Positions 8,297 to 17,448 of a stretch of 64,000 nucleotides of DNA are shown in pieces. The notes beneath the pieces were generated by a model that worked only from the letters and a program-made list of their open reading frames with translations, made no database searches and was not told where the DNA came from. The position numbers and the translations under genes were made by a program. Numbering within the stretch: position 1 is the stretch's first letter; each line of letters opens with the position of its first letter. Origin of the DNA: Marinobacter sp. EhC06. Its GTDB lineage: Bacteria; Pseudomonadota; Gammaproteobacteria; Pseudomonadales; Oleiphilaceae. Where the stretch lies: contig NZ_LXYO01000023.1 of the NCBI RefSeq assembly GCF_001650915.1, positions 496,001-560,000 of the forward strand, read 5' to 3'.

Positions 8297-10514
8297 TGGC
8301 CGGCTGCAGAAACCGGTCATCAATCAGCCAGATTACGCCCCGGTCTTCCGGAGTACGAATAACCCGCCCGGCCGCCTGGGCCACTTTCTGCAAGCCCGGA
8401 ATCAGATAGGTGTAGTCGTAACCGGCGCCGAAGCGCTGTTCCAGGCGAACCTTCAGGATTTCATGCCAGGCATCAAACGGCGGCAAACCAAGGGTTGCAA
8501 CAAAGGCCCCGATCAACTGATCTCCGGGCAGGTCAATCCCCTCACTGAAGACCCCACCCAGAACGGCAAACGCTACACTGCCTTCCGGTTCCCTGAACCC
8601 AGCCAGAAAGTCCGCCCGTTGCTGGGGCGACATACCCGGCGCCTGCGCACGCTGGGGGACACCGGGAGCCTGCTCGGCCAGGGCCTCACTGACCAGTTTC
8701 GCGTACTTGAAGCTGCTGAAAAACGCCAGGTAATGCCCGGGCCGGTCCCGGAACTGGCGGGCAATCAGCTCGGCGATGGGCCGGAGGGACGCTTCCCGGT
8801 GAACCTGCCGGGTACTGATGCCGGGCGTGAAATGCACCTGTAGCTGATCGGCGCTGAATGGGCTGGGCAAGGAGGTAAAGCGCGAATCCTCGGGCAGCCC
8901 CAGCAGATCCCGGTAGTAGACACCCGGGCTTAGGGTGGCGGAGAACAGCAGCACCGAATGCGCGGCTTCAAACCGCTCTCGCAGGAAATCCGCCGGGATC
9001 AGGTTCTGGATGGTCAGACTGGCCCGCCCCCGACCGGCCCGCTGGAATTCACACAGGGAGTGATCGCCGAACGTGTCCGCGAGCTTCATGAAGGCGACGC
9101 TTTCAAACAACAGTTCCTGCAGGGCCAGATCCGGTGGATGGTCGGCCAGATAATCGGTCAGATTGGAAACCATGGCCTGCAGCGCACCCAGCAATTGCGT
9201 GGGCAGTGTCTCCAGGAAGTCCGGGCTCTCTGTATCAGTCTGGTGATCCCGGATCAGGCTCTGCCACGCCCGGGCTGTCCGGTCGATGGCGGATTTCAGC
9301 GGCTTCGGTGCGGTTTTTTTGATCCTCAGCAAACGCTGCTGATCCAGCCGAACCGAATACATGCCCCGGCCACGGTCCACCAGGTTATGGGCCTCATCCA
9401 CCAGCACGCTGGTCTTCCAGTTGTTCTGGCAAATCAGGCCATGGAGCAGGGCAGATTGATCGAACAGCCGGTTCACATCACCGATCACCACATCGCTCCA
9501 GCGGGCCATTTCCTGAGCCAGAAAATAGGGGCAAATCTCGTGACCGGCGGCGATCTTCGCCAATGTGGGTTGATCCAGCGTGCCTTCGGTCCGGGCGGCT
9601 TCCGCCCGGGCATCGGGCAGCCGGTCAAAAAACCCTTTGGCCAGGGGGCAGGAGTCACCATGGCAGGCTTTGTCCGGGTGCTCGCAGGCGTCGTCTTTCG
9701 ACACCAGTTCCAGGGTTCGCAGGGGCCAGTTCGGGGCCGCTTGGGCCGAACGCAGGCGCGCCACGGCATCCATGGCCAACTGACGGGCGGTATTGCGACA
9801 GGTGAGGTAGAACAGCCGGTCCTGCCCGGCCGCTGGCATGGCCATCAACGCCGGGAACAGAGTGCCCAGGGTCTTGCCCAGACCGGTGGGGGCTTCCAGC
9901 AGCAGGGTGTCGGACTTTACCGCGTTCTTGTACACCGTCTCCGCCAGCTGGCGCTGCCGGGGGCGAAACGCTGGGAAAGGAAAAGTAAGGCCGGAGAGCA
10001 GGGCGTTGCGCTGCTCGCTGTGATGCTCTTCCTGTTCGGCCCAGGCCTTGTAATGACTACACAGGGTTTCCAGTTCCTGCCAGAGCTCTTCGGCACTGGC
10101 GGTCTCCACCACTGGCGTTTCCTTGTCCCTGCCAGTGTCGTAATAGATCAGTGCCAGCTCCAGGGTTTTCCGGTTTTCCTGCCGGCACAACAGCGCGCCG
10201 TAGGCTCTCAGCTGAGCGCGATGGAGTGCCCGCTGATGCTCACGGATCCGGGACAGGTCCCCCCGATGGGTTTTGATCTCTTCCAGCCGGCCACGGTGCG
10301 GGTTATAAATATCCGCACGCCCGGAAAGCAACAGTCCCAAGCACTCACCGGTCAGTAAATACTCGCTTTTGTAGCCATAACCGCGCCTGGACTGGATTGC
10401 CTGGTGCCCGGCGATGCCTTCCTCGGCACTGGGGGCCGGGGTGTAGCGGAAGTCCAGATCACCCTTGCGGGCGGCAAATTCGCAAAGGGTTCGGACGGCA
10501 ACCTTCACCGTCAT
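8217..10514 (-). CDS. PD-(D/E)XK nuclease fused to XPD/DinG-like Fe-S helicase
   Basis: The protein has 765 residues. The N-terminus carries a PD-(D/E)XK-like nuclease with GRADIYNPHRGRLEEIKTHR, putting candidate catalytic residues at D68, E79 and K81. Near residue 190 a superfamily 2 helicase begins: FRPRQRQLAETV, Walker A APTGLGKTLG, a DEAH box (VLVDEAHNL) and motif VI QAAGRVIRTPEDRG. Four cysteines between Walker A and the DEAH box (DACEHPDKACHGDSCPL, then EICPYF) match the 4Fe-4S site of XPD/DinG helicases. The ATG at 10514 overlaps the VRR-NUC gene stop (ATGA), so the two are coupled. It probably unwinds and trims damaged DNA with its partner; the exact substrate is unknown. Confidence 0.85.
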   Translation of the reverse strand: MTVKVAVRTLCEFAARKGDLDFRYTPAPSAEEGIAGHQAIQSRRGYGYKSEYLLTGECLGLLLSGRADIYNPHRGRLEEIKTHRGDLSRIREHQRALHRAQLRAYGALLCRQENRKTLELALIYYDTGRDKETPVVETASAEELWQELETLCSHYKAWAEQEEHHSEQRNALLSGLTFPFPAFRPRQRQLAETVYKNAVKSDTLLLEAPTGLGKTLGTLFPALMAMPAAGQDRLFYLTCRNTARQLAMDAVARLRSAQAAPNWPLRTLELVSKDDACEHPDKACHGDSCPLAKGFFDRLPDARAEAARTEGTLDQPTLAKIAAGHEICPYFLAQEMARWSDVVIGDVNRLFDQSALLHGLICQNNWKTSVLVDEAHNLVDRGRGMYSVRLDQQRLLRIKKTAPKPLKSAIDRTARAWQSLIRDHQTDTESPDFLETLPTQLLGALQAMVSNLTDYLADHPPDLALQELLFESVAFMKLADTFGDHSLCEFQRAGRGRASLTIQNLIPADFLRERFEAAHSVLLFSATLSPGVYYRDLLGLPEDSRFTSLPSPFSADQLQVHFTPGISTRQVHREASLRPIAELIARQFRDRPGHYLAFFSSFKYAKLVSEALAEQAPGVPQRAQAPGMSPQQRADFLAGFREPEGSVAFAVLGGVFSEGIDLPGDQLIGAFVATLGLPPFDAWHEILKVRLEQRFGAGYDYTYLIPGLQKVAQAAGRVIRTPEDRGVIWLIDDRFLQPAINRFFPRWWLAESHSDDPRRESSETG

Positions 10515-12220
10515 CCCATCACCCCATCGCCTTGCCAACGCACGTAGCAGACACTGGCGGGGATACCTTCACCGGCAAAAAATTCGAGCCAACGGATCTG
10601 GTGATCCTGCAGCCGGTCACCCGGCCCCTTCACCTCGATCATTTCATAGCGCTTTGCCGTGTCGGTGGCACCAGGAAAAAAGCGAATCAAATCCGGGAAG
10701 CCACTGCGATGCTCCCGGATATTCAACAACAGGCGACGGAACAGCTTGTCCAGATCCTCCGGCGGAATGCAATCCAGCGCCAAGCTGAGCAGTTCCTCGG
10801 TGATGACCGGCCAGATCACGAAAGGGTTGGTGGTGCCCTGCTTGGCCCGATAATTCTCCAGAATCCGGTTCCGGTAACTGCCCTCCGCCAGCAACCCAAA
10901 GCATTGGTTAAAGGATGCCTGGCGACGGCTTACAAAATCCTCCCGGGTCAGGTCCGCGGGGCCCACATGGAATGGATGGAAAAACGCCCCCGGCACCGGT
11001 GCAAAGATGGTTTGCCAGCAGAGCAGACCGAACAGTCCGTTGATCAGGGTGTTTTCCACATAGAATACGGGTGCATCGTCCTGATACAGATGGTGCTGGA
11101 CGGCGTACTCCACGGATCCGATTTCCGGTTTGGGCAGGGTCAGGGTGATGTCCCGGATTGGCGGCTGCATCGGCAGTCGGGGTGGTGTCTCACCCAGCCG
11201 GCCCGCCAGGCGTTTCAGAATTCGCCCAAGGCCCTGGGCCTCGGCATCGCTCAGTTCCTGGCTCTGCCACTCGGAGGCAATGGCCCAGGCTTCCCGGTGC
11301 CGCTTCATCCGCTCCAGCAACCGCAGCTGTTTCAACCTTGCTTCCCGATGGCCACTGCTGGCGAAGGCCTCAACGGCCAGTTCCCGCTCGCCCTGACGCT
11401 CCGCCTGGCGGCCCAACTCCAGCAACAACCGGTCCCGGCGGCTGGTCAGCCAGGCGTTCTCCGAAGGACCGAGCACTTCGCGCCATACCTCGCTGGCAGG
11501 TACCCCTTCATCCAGCCATTCCCGGCACTGGTGCATGGCAAGGTACAGATCCACCTCTGAACGGTGCTGGAACGCCCGGGAATCCGGTGTGAAAGTGACC
11601 GGCTCGTATTGCTGATGACCCAGTTCCACCAGTACAAAATCGGACCAGCTCTGGCGAAGGTTGCCGAAAAACATCAGGCGAACCCGGTCAAACAACGCCA
11701 TGGTTTTGAGCCTGACCACCGGCCTGGCGTGCTGACCGAGCCAGTCGGCGACGGTAAGAGGGTCGGGAAACTCCGGAAGCAGGGCGTCGCGCATCTGGCC
11801 TTTGGGCAGGTTGGCAGGCTCTCCGGCCGCCATTAGCAGAGGCCCCAGAGCCGGACGCAGTTCTCCCAGCGTGAACAGGCGAAACAGCTCGTCCAGGCTG
11901 AGCAGGGGATCGGTGTCGAGCCAGCCCGCGTCAGTCAGTTCCGCCAGGGCCCTGTGCTCTGGTACGCCAAGCTCCGGGTACTTGAGTTTGTCCGACCGAA
12001 ATAGATCGCCCGTACGCATCACCATGCGGGTCAGCAAGGCCCGGGCCGGCAGAGAAAGGGTATGAAAGCTGGCCAGTCGATCCAGCTCTTCTGCCGTCAG
12101 CAAGTCGCCGTGATGGCTCTGCACCCAGCCAAGGACGGTTTCCATGTTTTCGAGATAGTACAGCGGATTGTTCAGATCTGCGGTACCCGGTTGCGGGCTT
12201 ATCGGGTTCCGTACTGCCAT
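10511..12220 (-). CDS. FAN1-type VRR-NUC structure-specific nuclease
   Basis: This 569-residue protein ends with the VRR-NUC signature IEVKGPGDRLQDHQIRW (E529 and K531), preceded by GFPDLIRFFP, which supplies the catalytic Asp. The N-terminal NPLYYLENMETVL segment and the overall length match bacterial FAN1, known from Pseudomonas aeruginosa as a 5'-flap nuclease active on interstrand-crosslink intermediates. No signal peptide or membrane segment is seen. It is 28 bp downstream of the deacetylase gene on the same strand and overlaps the nuclease-helicase start, so the repair pair forms one operon, possibly with its own promoter. Confidence 0.88.
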   Translation of the reverse strand: MAVRNPISPQPGTADLNNPLYYLENMETVLGWVQSHHGDLLTAEELDRLASFHTLSLPARALLTRMVMRTGDLFRSDKLKYPELGVPEHRALAELTDAGWLDTDPLLSLDELFRLFTLGELRPALGPLLMAAGEPANLPKGQMRDALLPEFPDPLTVADWLGQHARPVVRLKTMALFDRVRLMFFGNLRQSWSDFVLVELGHQQYEPVTFTPDSRAFQHRSEVDLYLAMHQCREWLDEGVPASEVWREVLGPSENAWLTSRRDRLLLELGRQAERQGERELAVEAFASSGHREARLKQLRLLERMKRHREAWAIASEWQSQELSDAEAQGLGRILKRLAGRLGETPPRLPMQPPIRDITLTLPKPEIGSVEYAVQHHLYQDDAPVFYVENTLINGLFGLLCWQTIFAPVPGAFFHPFHVGPADLTREDFVSRRQASFNQCFGLLAEGSYRNRILENYRAKQGTTNPFVIWPVITEELLSLALDCIPPEDLDKLFRRLLLNIREHRSGFPDLIRFFPGATDTAKRYEMIEVKGPGDRLQDHQIRWLEFFAGEGIPASVCYVRWQGDGVMG

Positions 12221-12248
12221 AGTTGCTGTGGGCGTTTTGCCTCCGGTA

Positions 12249-13118
12249 TCAATCGTCGAAAAATGGTCTCACATAATCAAAGATCTGTCCTCTGGTGGTT
12301 AGCCACAGTTCGCTTTGCTGGGCACATCGCTTAACGATTTCTTCAAATGCCCAGGCGCCCGCAGGCCTGCCATAGCAGTGGCCGTGAACAATCACATCCA
12401 GAATCAGGGTTTCGCGATTGCTCGCCAAAAGCCTGTCCAACGTCGCTGTGAACATCTCGACAAACTGCTCGGGCGTTCTGCCAAATCGCATGGCGTGTGG
12501 CAGATCATTGAAATCGATGGTTACCGGGATCGCCATGATCGTACTATCGGAAAACCGCTGAAGGTACGGTCGATCATCATCCAGTGCATCGCCGTGCCAC
12601 TTGTAGCCATGCAGGGATAGCCTGCGCTGAACGTCCAGATCGGAGGTGATTCTGGGACTGATCCAGCCGCCAGGCTTCTGACCGGTTGCTTGCTGAATCA
12701 GCGCAGTTGATTTTTTTATATTGTCTTCGATCTGCTGTTCATTCAGATACGGGAAAAGCATGTTCTGGCCATAGCTGTGGCCGATGATCTCATGCCCATA
12801 GTCAAAGCGTTTTTTGAGCTCAGCCGAACAGTGTTCTGCAACCAGACCGGAGGTAAATACACTGGTGGCCACGCCGTAGCTTTCCGCGATATCAAACAAC
12901 CTTTTCGCGCCCACATTGGCGTTATAACGACCATAACTGTCGGCGTTTGGGTCTACCGTATCACCGTCCAGAACATTGCCCATGGGATTCACACTGGAAC
13001 ACGAATCCGGTGTCCACATTTCAAAAGCGATATTAAAATTGATCGCCAATCGTTTGTTTTCGGGCCATAAAAAATCTTTTTCCAGGCGCTCTATTTCACA
13101 CGACACTTCCTGGCTCAT
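12249..13118 (-). CDS. Polysaccharide deacetylase-fold protein, PuuE-like
   Basis: The 289-residue protein has the NodB/CE4 fold: an N-terminal strand LAINFNIAFEMW, the GHEIIGHSYGQNMLFPY segment (metal-binding His pair), a PGGWISPR motif, and LILDVIVHGHCYGRP near the C-terminus. The first motif lacks the TFDDG form of chitin or xylan deacetylases and resembles PuuE-type allantoinases and related amidohydrolases. No signal peptide is evident, so it probably acts in the cytoplasm. It is divergent from the DctPQM TRAP genes across an AT-rich region, which suggests it processes the imported compound. The substrate is unknown. Confidence 0.8.
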   Translation of the reverse strand: MSQEVSCEIERLEKDFLWPENKRLAINFNIAFEMWTPDSCSSVNPMGNVLDGDTVDPNADSYGRYNANVGAKRLFDIAESYGVATSVFTSGLVAEHCSAELKKRFDYGHEIIGHSYGQNMLFPYLNEQQIEDNIKKSTALIQQATGQKPGGWISPRITSDLDVQRRLSLHGYKWHGDALDDDRPYLQRFSDSTIMAIPVTIDFNDLPHAMRFGRTPEQFVEMFTATLDRLLASNRETLILDVIVHGHCYGRPAGAWAFEEIVKRCAQQSELWLTTRGQIFDYVRPFFDD

Positions 13119-13444
13119 TGCTTTTTCCTTTTATTAATTAATAACGAACCCCATTAAATAAATAATCAGATCACAAATAAATAATATGATTTATCAGTTT
13201 TTGCAAATTCAATTATATTCAGGTTGTTATGAATGGAATTCAGGAAGGTGGCTTTTTAATTTAATTCACAAATGACTGAATAATATTAAATTTGCGCTTT
13301 TGTTTTTCTTACCCTAGATTATTTTTTACCGATCAAAATCGGAGCAAATAAACACAAATAAATTTGGCACAACCTGCCTGACTGGAAAGCGGATACCATC
13401 AAGACAAAACACCTTCCCAGTTTGATTTACATCGGAGAACAACA
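13119..13444. promoter_or_regulatory. AT-rich divergent promoter region, deacetylase/dctP
   Basis: This 326-bp gap is far more AT-rich than its neighbours. It holds a perfect 14-bp palindrome TTATTAATTAATAA (13131-13144) just upstream of the deacetylase start, a direct repeat AAATAAATAAT (13156-13166 and 13175-13185, 19 bp apart), and further CAAATAAA copies near 13345-13361. A plausible sigma-70 promoter for dctP is TTGCGC (13292-13297), a 17-bp spacer, then TAGATT (13315-13320). It could be the target of the downstream LysR protein; that is inference. Confidence 0.5.
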
Positions 13445-14431
13445 ATGAAACTCATGAATCGTAAATTGATCGCCGCCGCCCTCCTGGCCAGCGCCGCCAC
13501 GTTGAGCCAGGCCCAGACAACCATCAAGCTCGGCTGGACCACGGCTGACAGTAAAGTCGACCCCTACGCAATCGCCGCCCACTACTTTGCGGAAGAGCTC
13601 GAGGCCGCCGCACCGGGCGAATTCAACGTTCAGTTCTACCCCAACCACCAACTCGGCAACGACACCGCGATGCTGCAAGCCATGCAGTTCGGAACCATGG
13701 ACGCAGGTGTGATTACCGGAACCCAGGTCGGTACTCTGGAGTCCGCGTTCCAGCTCAACGATCTGCCCTTTCTGTATGCCAACAACCAGCAGGCACACAA
13801 AGTCCTGGATGGCGAAGTCGGCCAGACACTGCTTGCCAAGCTGGACGCCAAAGGCATTATCGGGCTTGGTTTTCCGGAAGCCGGCTTCCGGCACACCATT
13901 AACAACGAGCGCCCAATCCGCACACCGGAGGATTTCAACGGCGTGAAGTTGCGGGTTCAGCCCAGCGATCTGTTCATTGCCAGCTTCCGCGCCATAGGTG
14001 CAAACCCGGTACCCATGGCCTGGAGTGATGTCTTTACCGCGGTACAACAGGGCACGGTCGACGGGCTGGAAATCCCGCTGCCTGTTATCTTTGCCAACAA
14101 GTACCCGGAAGTAACTGACTATCTTTCCCTGACAAGTCATACCTACAACGCCCTGGCCCTGCTGATGTCCAAGCAGACCTTCAACAAGCTTTCTCCGGAA
14201 ACCCAGGAACTGGTTCATCAGGCCGCCAAGCGGGCCATTGATCGCCAGCGCGAGACCGTTGCGTCCAATAACGGTGCGGTTCTTGACCAGATCGAGGCGG
14301 CGGGTATGACGGTCAATGAAGTCGACGATGTGGAGGCGTTCCGGAGCAAGGTTGCCAACGTCTACGACGAATACCGCAGCAAGATTGGCGCGGATATTCT
14401 CGACATGGCCCTGGAGCAGGTGGCCGAGTAA
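13445..14431 (+). CDS. dctP: TRAP transporter substrate-binding protein, DctP family
   Basis: This 328-residue periplasmic protein has a clear signal peptide (MKLMNRKLIAAALLASAATL, then SQAQ; cleavage near residue 24). The mature part has the DctP fold, including GVKLRVQPSDLF, where the Arg usually pairs with a substrate carboxylate, and WSDVFTAVQQGTVDGLE. It delivers a probably carboxylate-bearing ligand to the DctQM membrane pair. The ATG follows CGGAGAACAACA. The ligand cannot be named from sequence. Confidence 0.92.
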   Translation: MKLMNRKLIAAALLASAATLSQAQTTIKLGWTTADSKVDPYAIAAHYFAEELEAAAPGEFNVQFYPNHQLGNDTAMLQAMQFGTMDAGVITGTQVGTLESAFQLNDLPFLYANNQQAHKVLDGEVGQTLLAKLDAKGIIGLGFPEAGFRHTINNERPIRTPEDFNGVKLRVQPSDLFIASFRAIGANPVPMAWSDVFTAVQQGTVDGLEIPLPVIFANKYPEVTDYLSLTSHTYNALALLMSKQTFNKLSPETQELVHQAAKRAIDRQRETVASNNGAVLDQIEAAGMTVNEVDDVEAFRSKVANVYDEYRSKIGADILDMALEQVAE

Positions 14432-14489
14432 CGCCACCTGTCCTGGAACACCCCGAATCTATCGGGACTTCTGACCGGGAACCGTTTGG

Positions 14490-14981
14490 ATGTATCAGTA
14501 CCTGGATAAATTTGGAAACGCCCTGGCCCTGGGATCCCAGGCTGTCGGAGTGGTGACTGCTCTGGCCATGATCGGCAGCCTGCTACTTGGTGTGTTCTAC
14601 CGTTACGTACTCGGTGATGCGCTGGTGTGGAGCGATGAAGTCGCAGCCCTGGCATTTACCTGGACGGTCTTCCTGTTTGCCAGCGCGCTGGTCCGCACCG
14701 GGGGCCATGTTCGGGTAACCCTGCTGGTCGACTCGCTGCCGGCACTTCTCGGTGAACTGGTGGAACGAAGCATCATGGTGCTGATCATCGGCTTCGGGCT
14801 GGTAATGCTCTGGACCGGCTGGAACTTCGCGGAGTTCACCGCCGGCCAGGTATCGCCCGCTATCCGCTATCCAGTCTGGGTCAAGAATGCAGCGGTTCCC
14901 GTCGGAGGCGCGCTGATCAGTATTCATGCCCTGATTCTTCTTGTCCGGCCACGGCCGATCCACAAATCCTCGGAGCATTAA
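14490..14981 (+). CDS. dctQ: TRAP transporter small permease, DctQ family
   Basis: The 163-residue membrane protein has four hydrophobic segments, at about residues 16-38, 50-68, 85-107 and 130-150. It carries the family pattern VFYRYVLGDALVWSDEVAAL. It pairs with DctM to form the sodium-coupled importer. It starts 58 bp after dctP and ends one base before dctM. Confidence 0.9.
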   Translation: MYQYLDKFGNALALGSQAVGVVTALAMIGSLLLGVFYRYVLGDALVWSDEVAALAFTWTVFLFASALVRTGGHVRVTLLVDSLPALLGELVERSIMVLIIGFGLVMLWTGWNFAEFTAGQVSPAIRYPVWVKNAAVPVGGALISIHALILLVRPRPIHKSSEH

Positions 14982-14982
14982 C

Positions 14983-16263
14983 ATGGGTGAGATTGGCCTG
15001 GTCATGATAATTGGCCTGATTGTTCTCCTGGCCCTCGGTGTACCCATTGCGTTCACAATCGGCTTGCTGGCGGCTGTGGGCATCTGGATGGCCGATGTGA
15101 ATCCGATGATTCTGCCCCAGCAATTTATTGCCGGAAGCAGCGTCACGAGCCTGCTCGCCATTCCCGGCTTTATCCTGGCAGGTGAGGTGATGAGCGCAGG
15201 CGGCCTGTCCCGGCGGCTGGTGCGTGTCGCTGAAACCTTCTTCGGGCATCTGACTGGCGGCCTCTCGATGTCGACAGTGGCTGCCGGAACCTTCTTTGGC
15301 GCAATCTCCGGGTCCGCCCCCGCCACCACAGCGGCCGTCGGCTCAATCATGATCGATGAGCTGGAAGACCGGGGCTACCAGCGCGGTTATGCCGCGGCAC
15401 TTGCGACCGCAGTGGGACCGCTGGGACAAATGATTCCGCCTTCTATCCCGATGGTCATCTGGGGTGTACTGGCGGAGGAATCCATCGCCAAGCTGTTCCT
15501 TGCTGGCATCATTCCCGGTCTTATTGCCGCCGCCGGTTTCTGTGTAGTAAGTGTCCTTTACGCCCGGCATCACGGTGTCGCAAAGGAAAAGCGTGCCACC
15601 GGCAAAGAATTCCTGTTCGCTCTGAAGGATGGCATCTGGGCCCTGCTTGCCCCGGTTGTCATACTTGGCGGTATCTACAGCGGCATGTTCACTCCCACCG
15701 AAGCCGCTATGGTCGGTGTCCTATACAGCGCCATTGTCGGCCTGTTTCTGTACCGCGATCTGGACTGGAGGAAAATGCCCTCTATCCTGATGAGCTCCAT
15801 GAGAACGACCGCCGTTATCATGTTCATCGTTGCGGTGGCGTACGGGTTCGCCTGGGTCATGGCCAGTGAACAGATTCCGGCCCAGCTCACCCAGGCGCTG
15901 CTTGCGCTCACGGACAACCCGATCATCCTGCTACTGATCGTCAATATCATGTTGTTGCTGCTGGGCGCCGTGATGGACAACATCTCCGCTATGGTCATTC
16001 TCAGTGGCGTCCTTATAGGGCTGGGCCAGCAGATCGGTCTGGATCCGATCCAGTTGGGGGCCATGGTGGTGATCAACTTTGCCGTTGGCATGGTGACGCC
16101 ACCGGTGGGCTATTCCATTTTTGTCGCCTCCAGCATCAGCGGGCTGCGCGTGGAGACTGTCGCGCGCCATATCTGGCCCTTCATGCTGGTTCTGCTTGGC
16201 GTGGTGGCACTGGTGGCCTATGTGCCGGCCATTACCCTCTGGCTGCCTGCAACCTTCGGCTGA
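14983..16263 (+). CDS. dctM: TRAP transporter large permease, DctM family
   Basis: This 426-residue multi-span protein is the transport subunit of the TRAP importer. The start is the ATG giving MGEIGLVMIIGLIVLLALG, with CGGAG upstream; an earlier in-frame ATG lies inside dctQ. Family segments include LGVPIAFTIGLLA, FFGAISGSAPATTAAVGSIM, PPSIPMVIWGVLAEESIAKLF and MVTPPVGYSIFVAS. It closes the dctPQM operon, which is followed by a possible terminator and a LysR gene. Confidence 0.93.
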   Translation: MGEIGLVMIIGLIVLLALGVPIAFTIGLLAAVGIWMADVNPMILPQQFIAGSSVTSLLAIPGFILAGEVMSAGGLSRRLVRVAETFFGHLTGGLSMSTVAAGTFFGAISGSAPATTAAVGSIMIDELEDRGYQRGYAAALATAVGPLGQMIPPSIPMVIWGVLAEESIAKLFLAGIIPGLIAAAGFCVVSVLYARHHGVAKEKRATGKEFLFALKDGIWALLAPVVILGGIYSGMFTPTEAAMVGVLYSAIVGLFLYRDLDWRKMPSILMSSMRTTAVIMFIVAVAYGFAWVMASEQIPAQLTQALLALTDNPIILLLIVNIMLLLLGAVMDNISAMVILSGVLIGLGQQIGLDPIQLGAMVVINFAVGMVTPPVGYSIFVASSISGLRVETVARHIWPFMLVLLGVVALVAYVPAITLWLPATFG

Positions 16264-16322
16264 GCCAGAGCCATTGTGGTGGTCTGCTTCCGGAATCTCT
16301 CCACGTAACCGCTCCCCTCAAC

Positions 16323-16355
16323 CCGGTGCCTGGTAACAGGGCACCGGCTTCCCTC
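16323..16355 (+). terminator. Possible terminator after dctM
   Basis: CCGGTGCC (16323-16330) pairs with GGCACCGG (16340-16347). The downstream run CTTCCCTCTGATT is only moderately T-rich. It lies 60 bp after the dctM stop. A pause or processing hairpin is also possible. Confidence 0.45.
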
Positions 16356-16510
16356 TGATTGCCAACACCTCTGAATCTGGCGCAAATTTGCCGGGTCTGC
16401 GAGACTTGTCAGATGCCTCTGGCAATCAACGGCCGGCCTGAAGCGCGACAGCGCTGCCAGGAGGACGTTGCGATAACAATAATGACGGCAAGCTGCGAGA
16501 ATTAATAAAT

Positions 16511-17437
16511 ATGGTGAATTTACGCGATTTTGATCTTAATTTGCTGGTAATTTTCACCAACATCATGGAACAACGCTCGATATCAAAAGTGGCCAATGAG
16601 CTTGGGCTCTCCCCCTCGGCCGTCAGCCACGCACTCGCGCGATTGCGCCTGATGCTCAACGATCAGTTGTTTTACCGCACCGCCAAGGGGCTGGAACCCA
16701 CCGAAAGAGCCAAAGAACTCATTGTTCAGGTGGAAGACGGCCTGTCGTACCTTTCCAGCGCGATCAGTGCCCAGCAGCAGTTCGTGCCTGCCGAATCAAA
16801 GCGCGTGTTCAGCATGCAGGTGGCCAATTATATCTCCGGCTTTTTCCTGCCAAGTTTTTCCCGGCGGATTCGCGAAGAAGCGCCGAATATCACCATCGAT
16901 ATCCTGCCATTCTCCATTTCCACCGAGAGCTCCGAGTGGGACCGGGTAGACGCACAGATCCGTTTGACTCCGGGCCGTTTGAAGCCCAAGGCTGTGCGAA
17001 GTAAGCGGCTGATGGCCGATGACGTTGTGGTGCTGATGCGACCAGACCATCCCAGTGCGTCGGAGCCGATGACTCCGGAGCTGTATGCCAGGTTGCCCCA
17101 TGTAAAACTCTCCCAGGCGTCCACAGGTACAACGGTGATCGATGACGCCCTCGCCGGCCGCGGTTTTGAACGACATTCTGCGTTGATTGTGTCCAGCTGG
17201 GACGCCATTCCCGATATCCTGCTGAAGACAGATCTGATTGCCATAGCGCCACAGCGCCTGCTGGCCCTGGATCCGCGCCTCAAACATCTCAAAGCCGCCC
17301 CGCTGCCACTGGAGGAGGTCGTGTTCTCCTTTGACCTGTGCTGGGACCAGAACTCCGAGAAAGAATCCGGTCACAAATGGCTCTGCGAGACGATTATTGA
17401 CGTATTCAATTCGGAGATTAAGCAGATTGAACCCTGA
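16511..17437 (+). CDS. LysR-family transcriptional regulator
   Basis: The 308-residue protein starts NLRDFDLNLLVIFTNIMEQ and has a winged helix-turn-helix at about residues 5-65 (ISKVANELGLSPSAVSHALARL), then a LysR substrate-binding domain. The N-terminus resembles the NahR/LinR/NodD-like branch. It sits between the TRAP operon and folM and probably controls the TRAP/deacetylase divergon; the inducer is unknown. The start follows AATTAATAAAT, a poor ribosome binding site, so translation may be weak. folM begins 11 bp after its stop. Confidence 0.9.
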   Translation: MVNLRDFDLNLLVIFTNIMEQRSISKVANELGLSPSAVSHALARLRLMLNDQLFYRTAKGLEPTERAKELIVQVEDGLSYLSSAISAQQQFVPAESKRVFSMQVANYISGFFLPSFSRRIREEAPNITIDILPFSISTESSEWDRVDAQIRLTPGRLKPKAVRSKRLMADDVVVLMRPDHPSASEPMTPELYARLPHVKLSQASTGTTVIDDALAGRGFERHSALIVSSWDAIPDILLKTDLIAIAPQRLLALDPRLKHLKAAPLPLEEVVFSFDLCWDQNSEKESGHKWLCETIIDVFNSEIKQIEP

Positions 17438-17448
17438 TTGGAGATGTC

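Noticed and set aside
13362..13378. Sigma-54 promoter (TGGCAC ... TGC) upstream of dctP
   Set aside because: The GC element is two bases too close to the GG element, so the strict -24/-12 spacing is broken.
13427..14437. 336-codon minus-strand frame opposite dctP
   Set aside because: dctP has a signal peptide, family motifs and ribosome site; the opposite frame has none.
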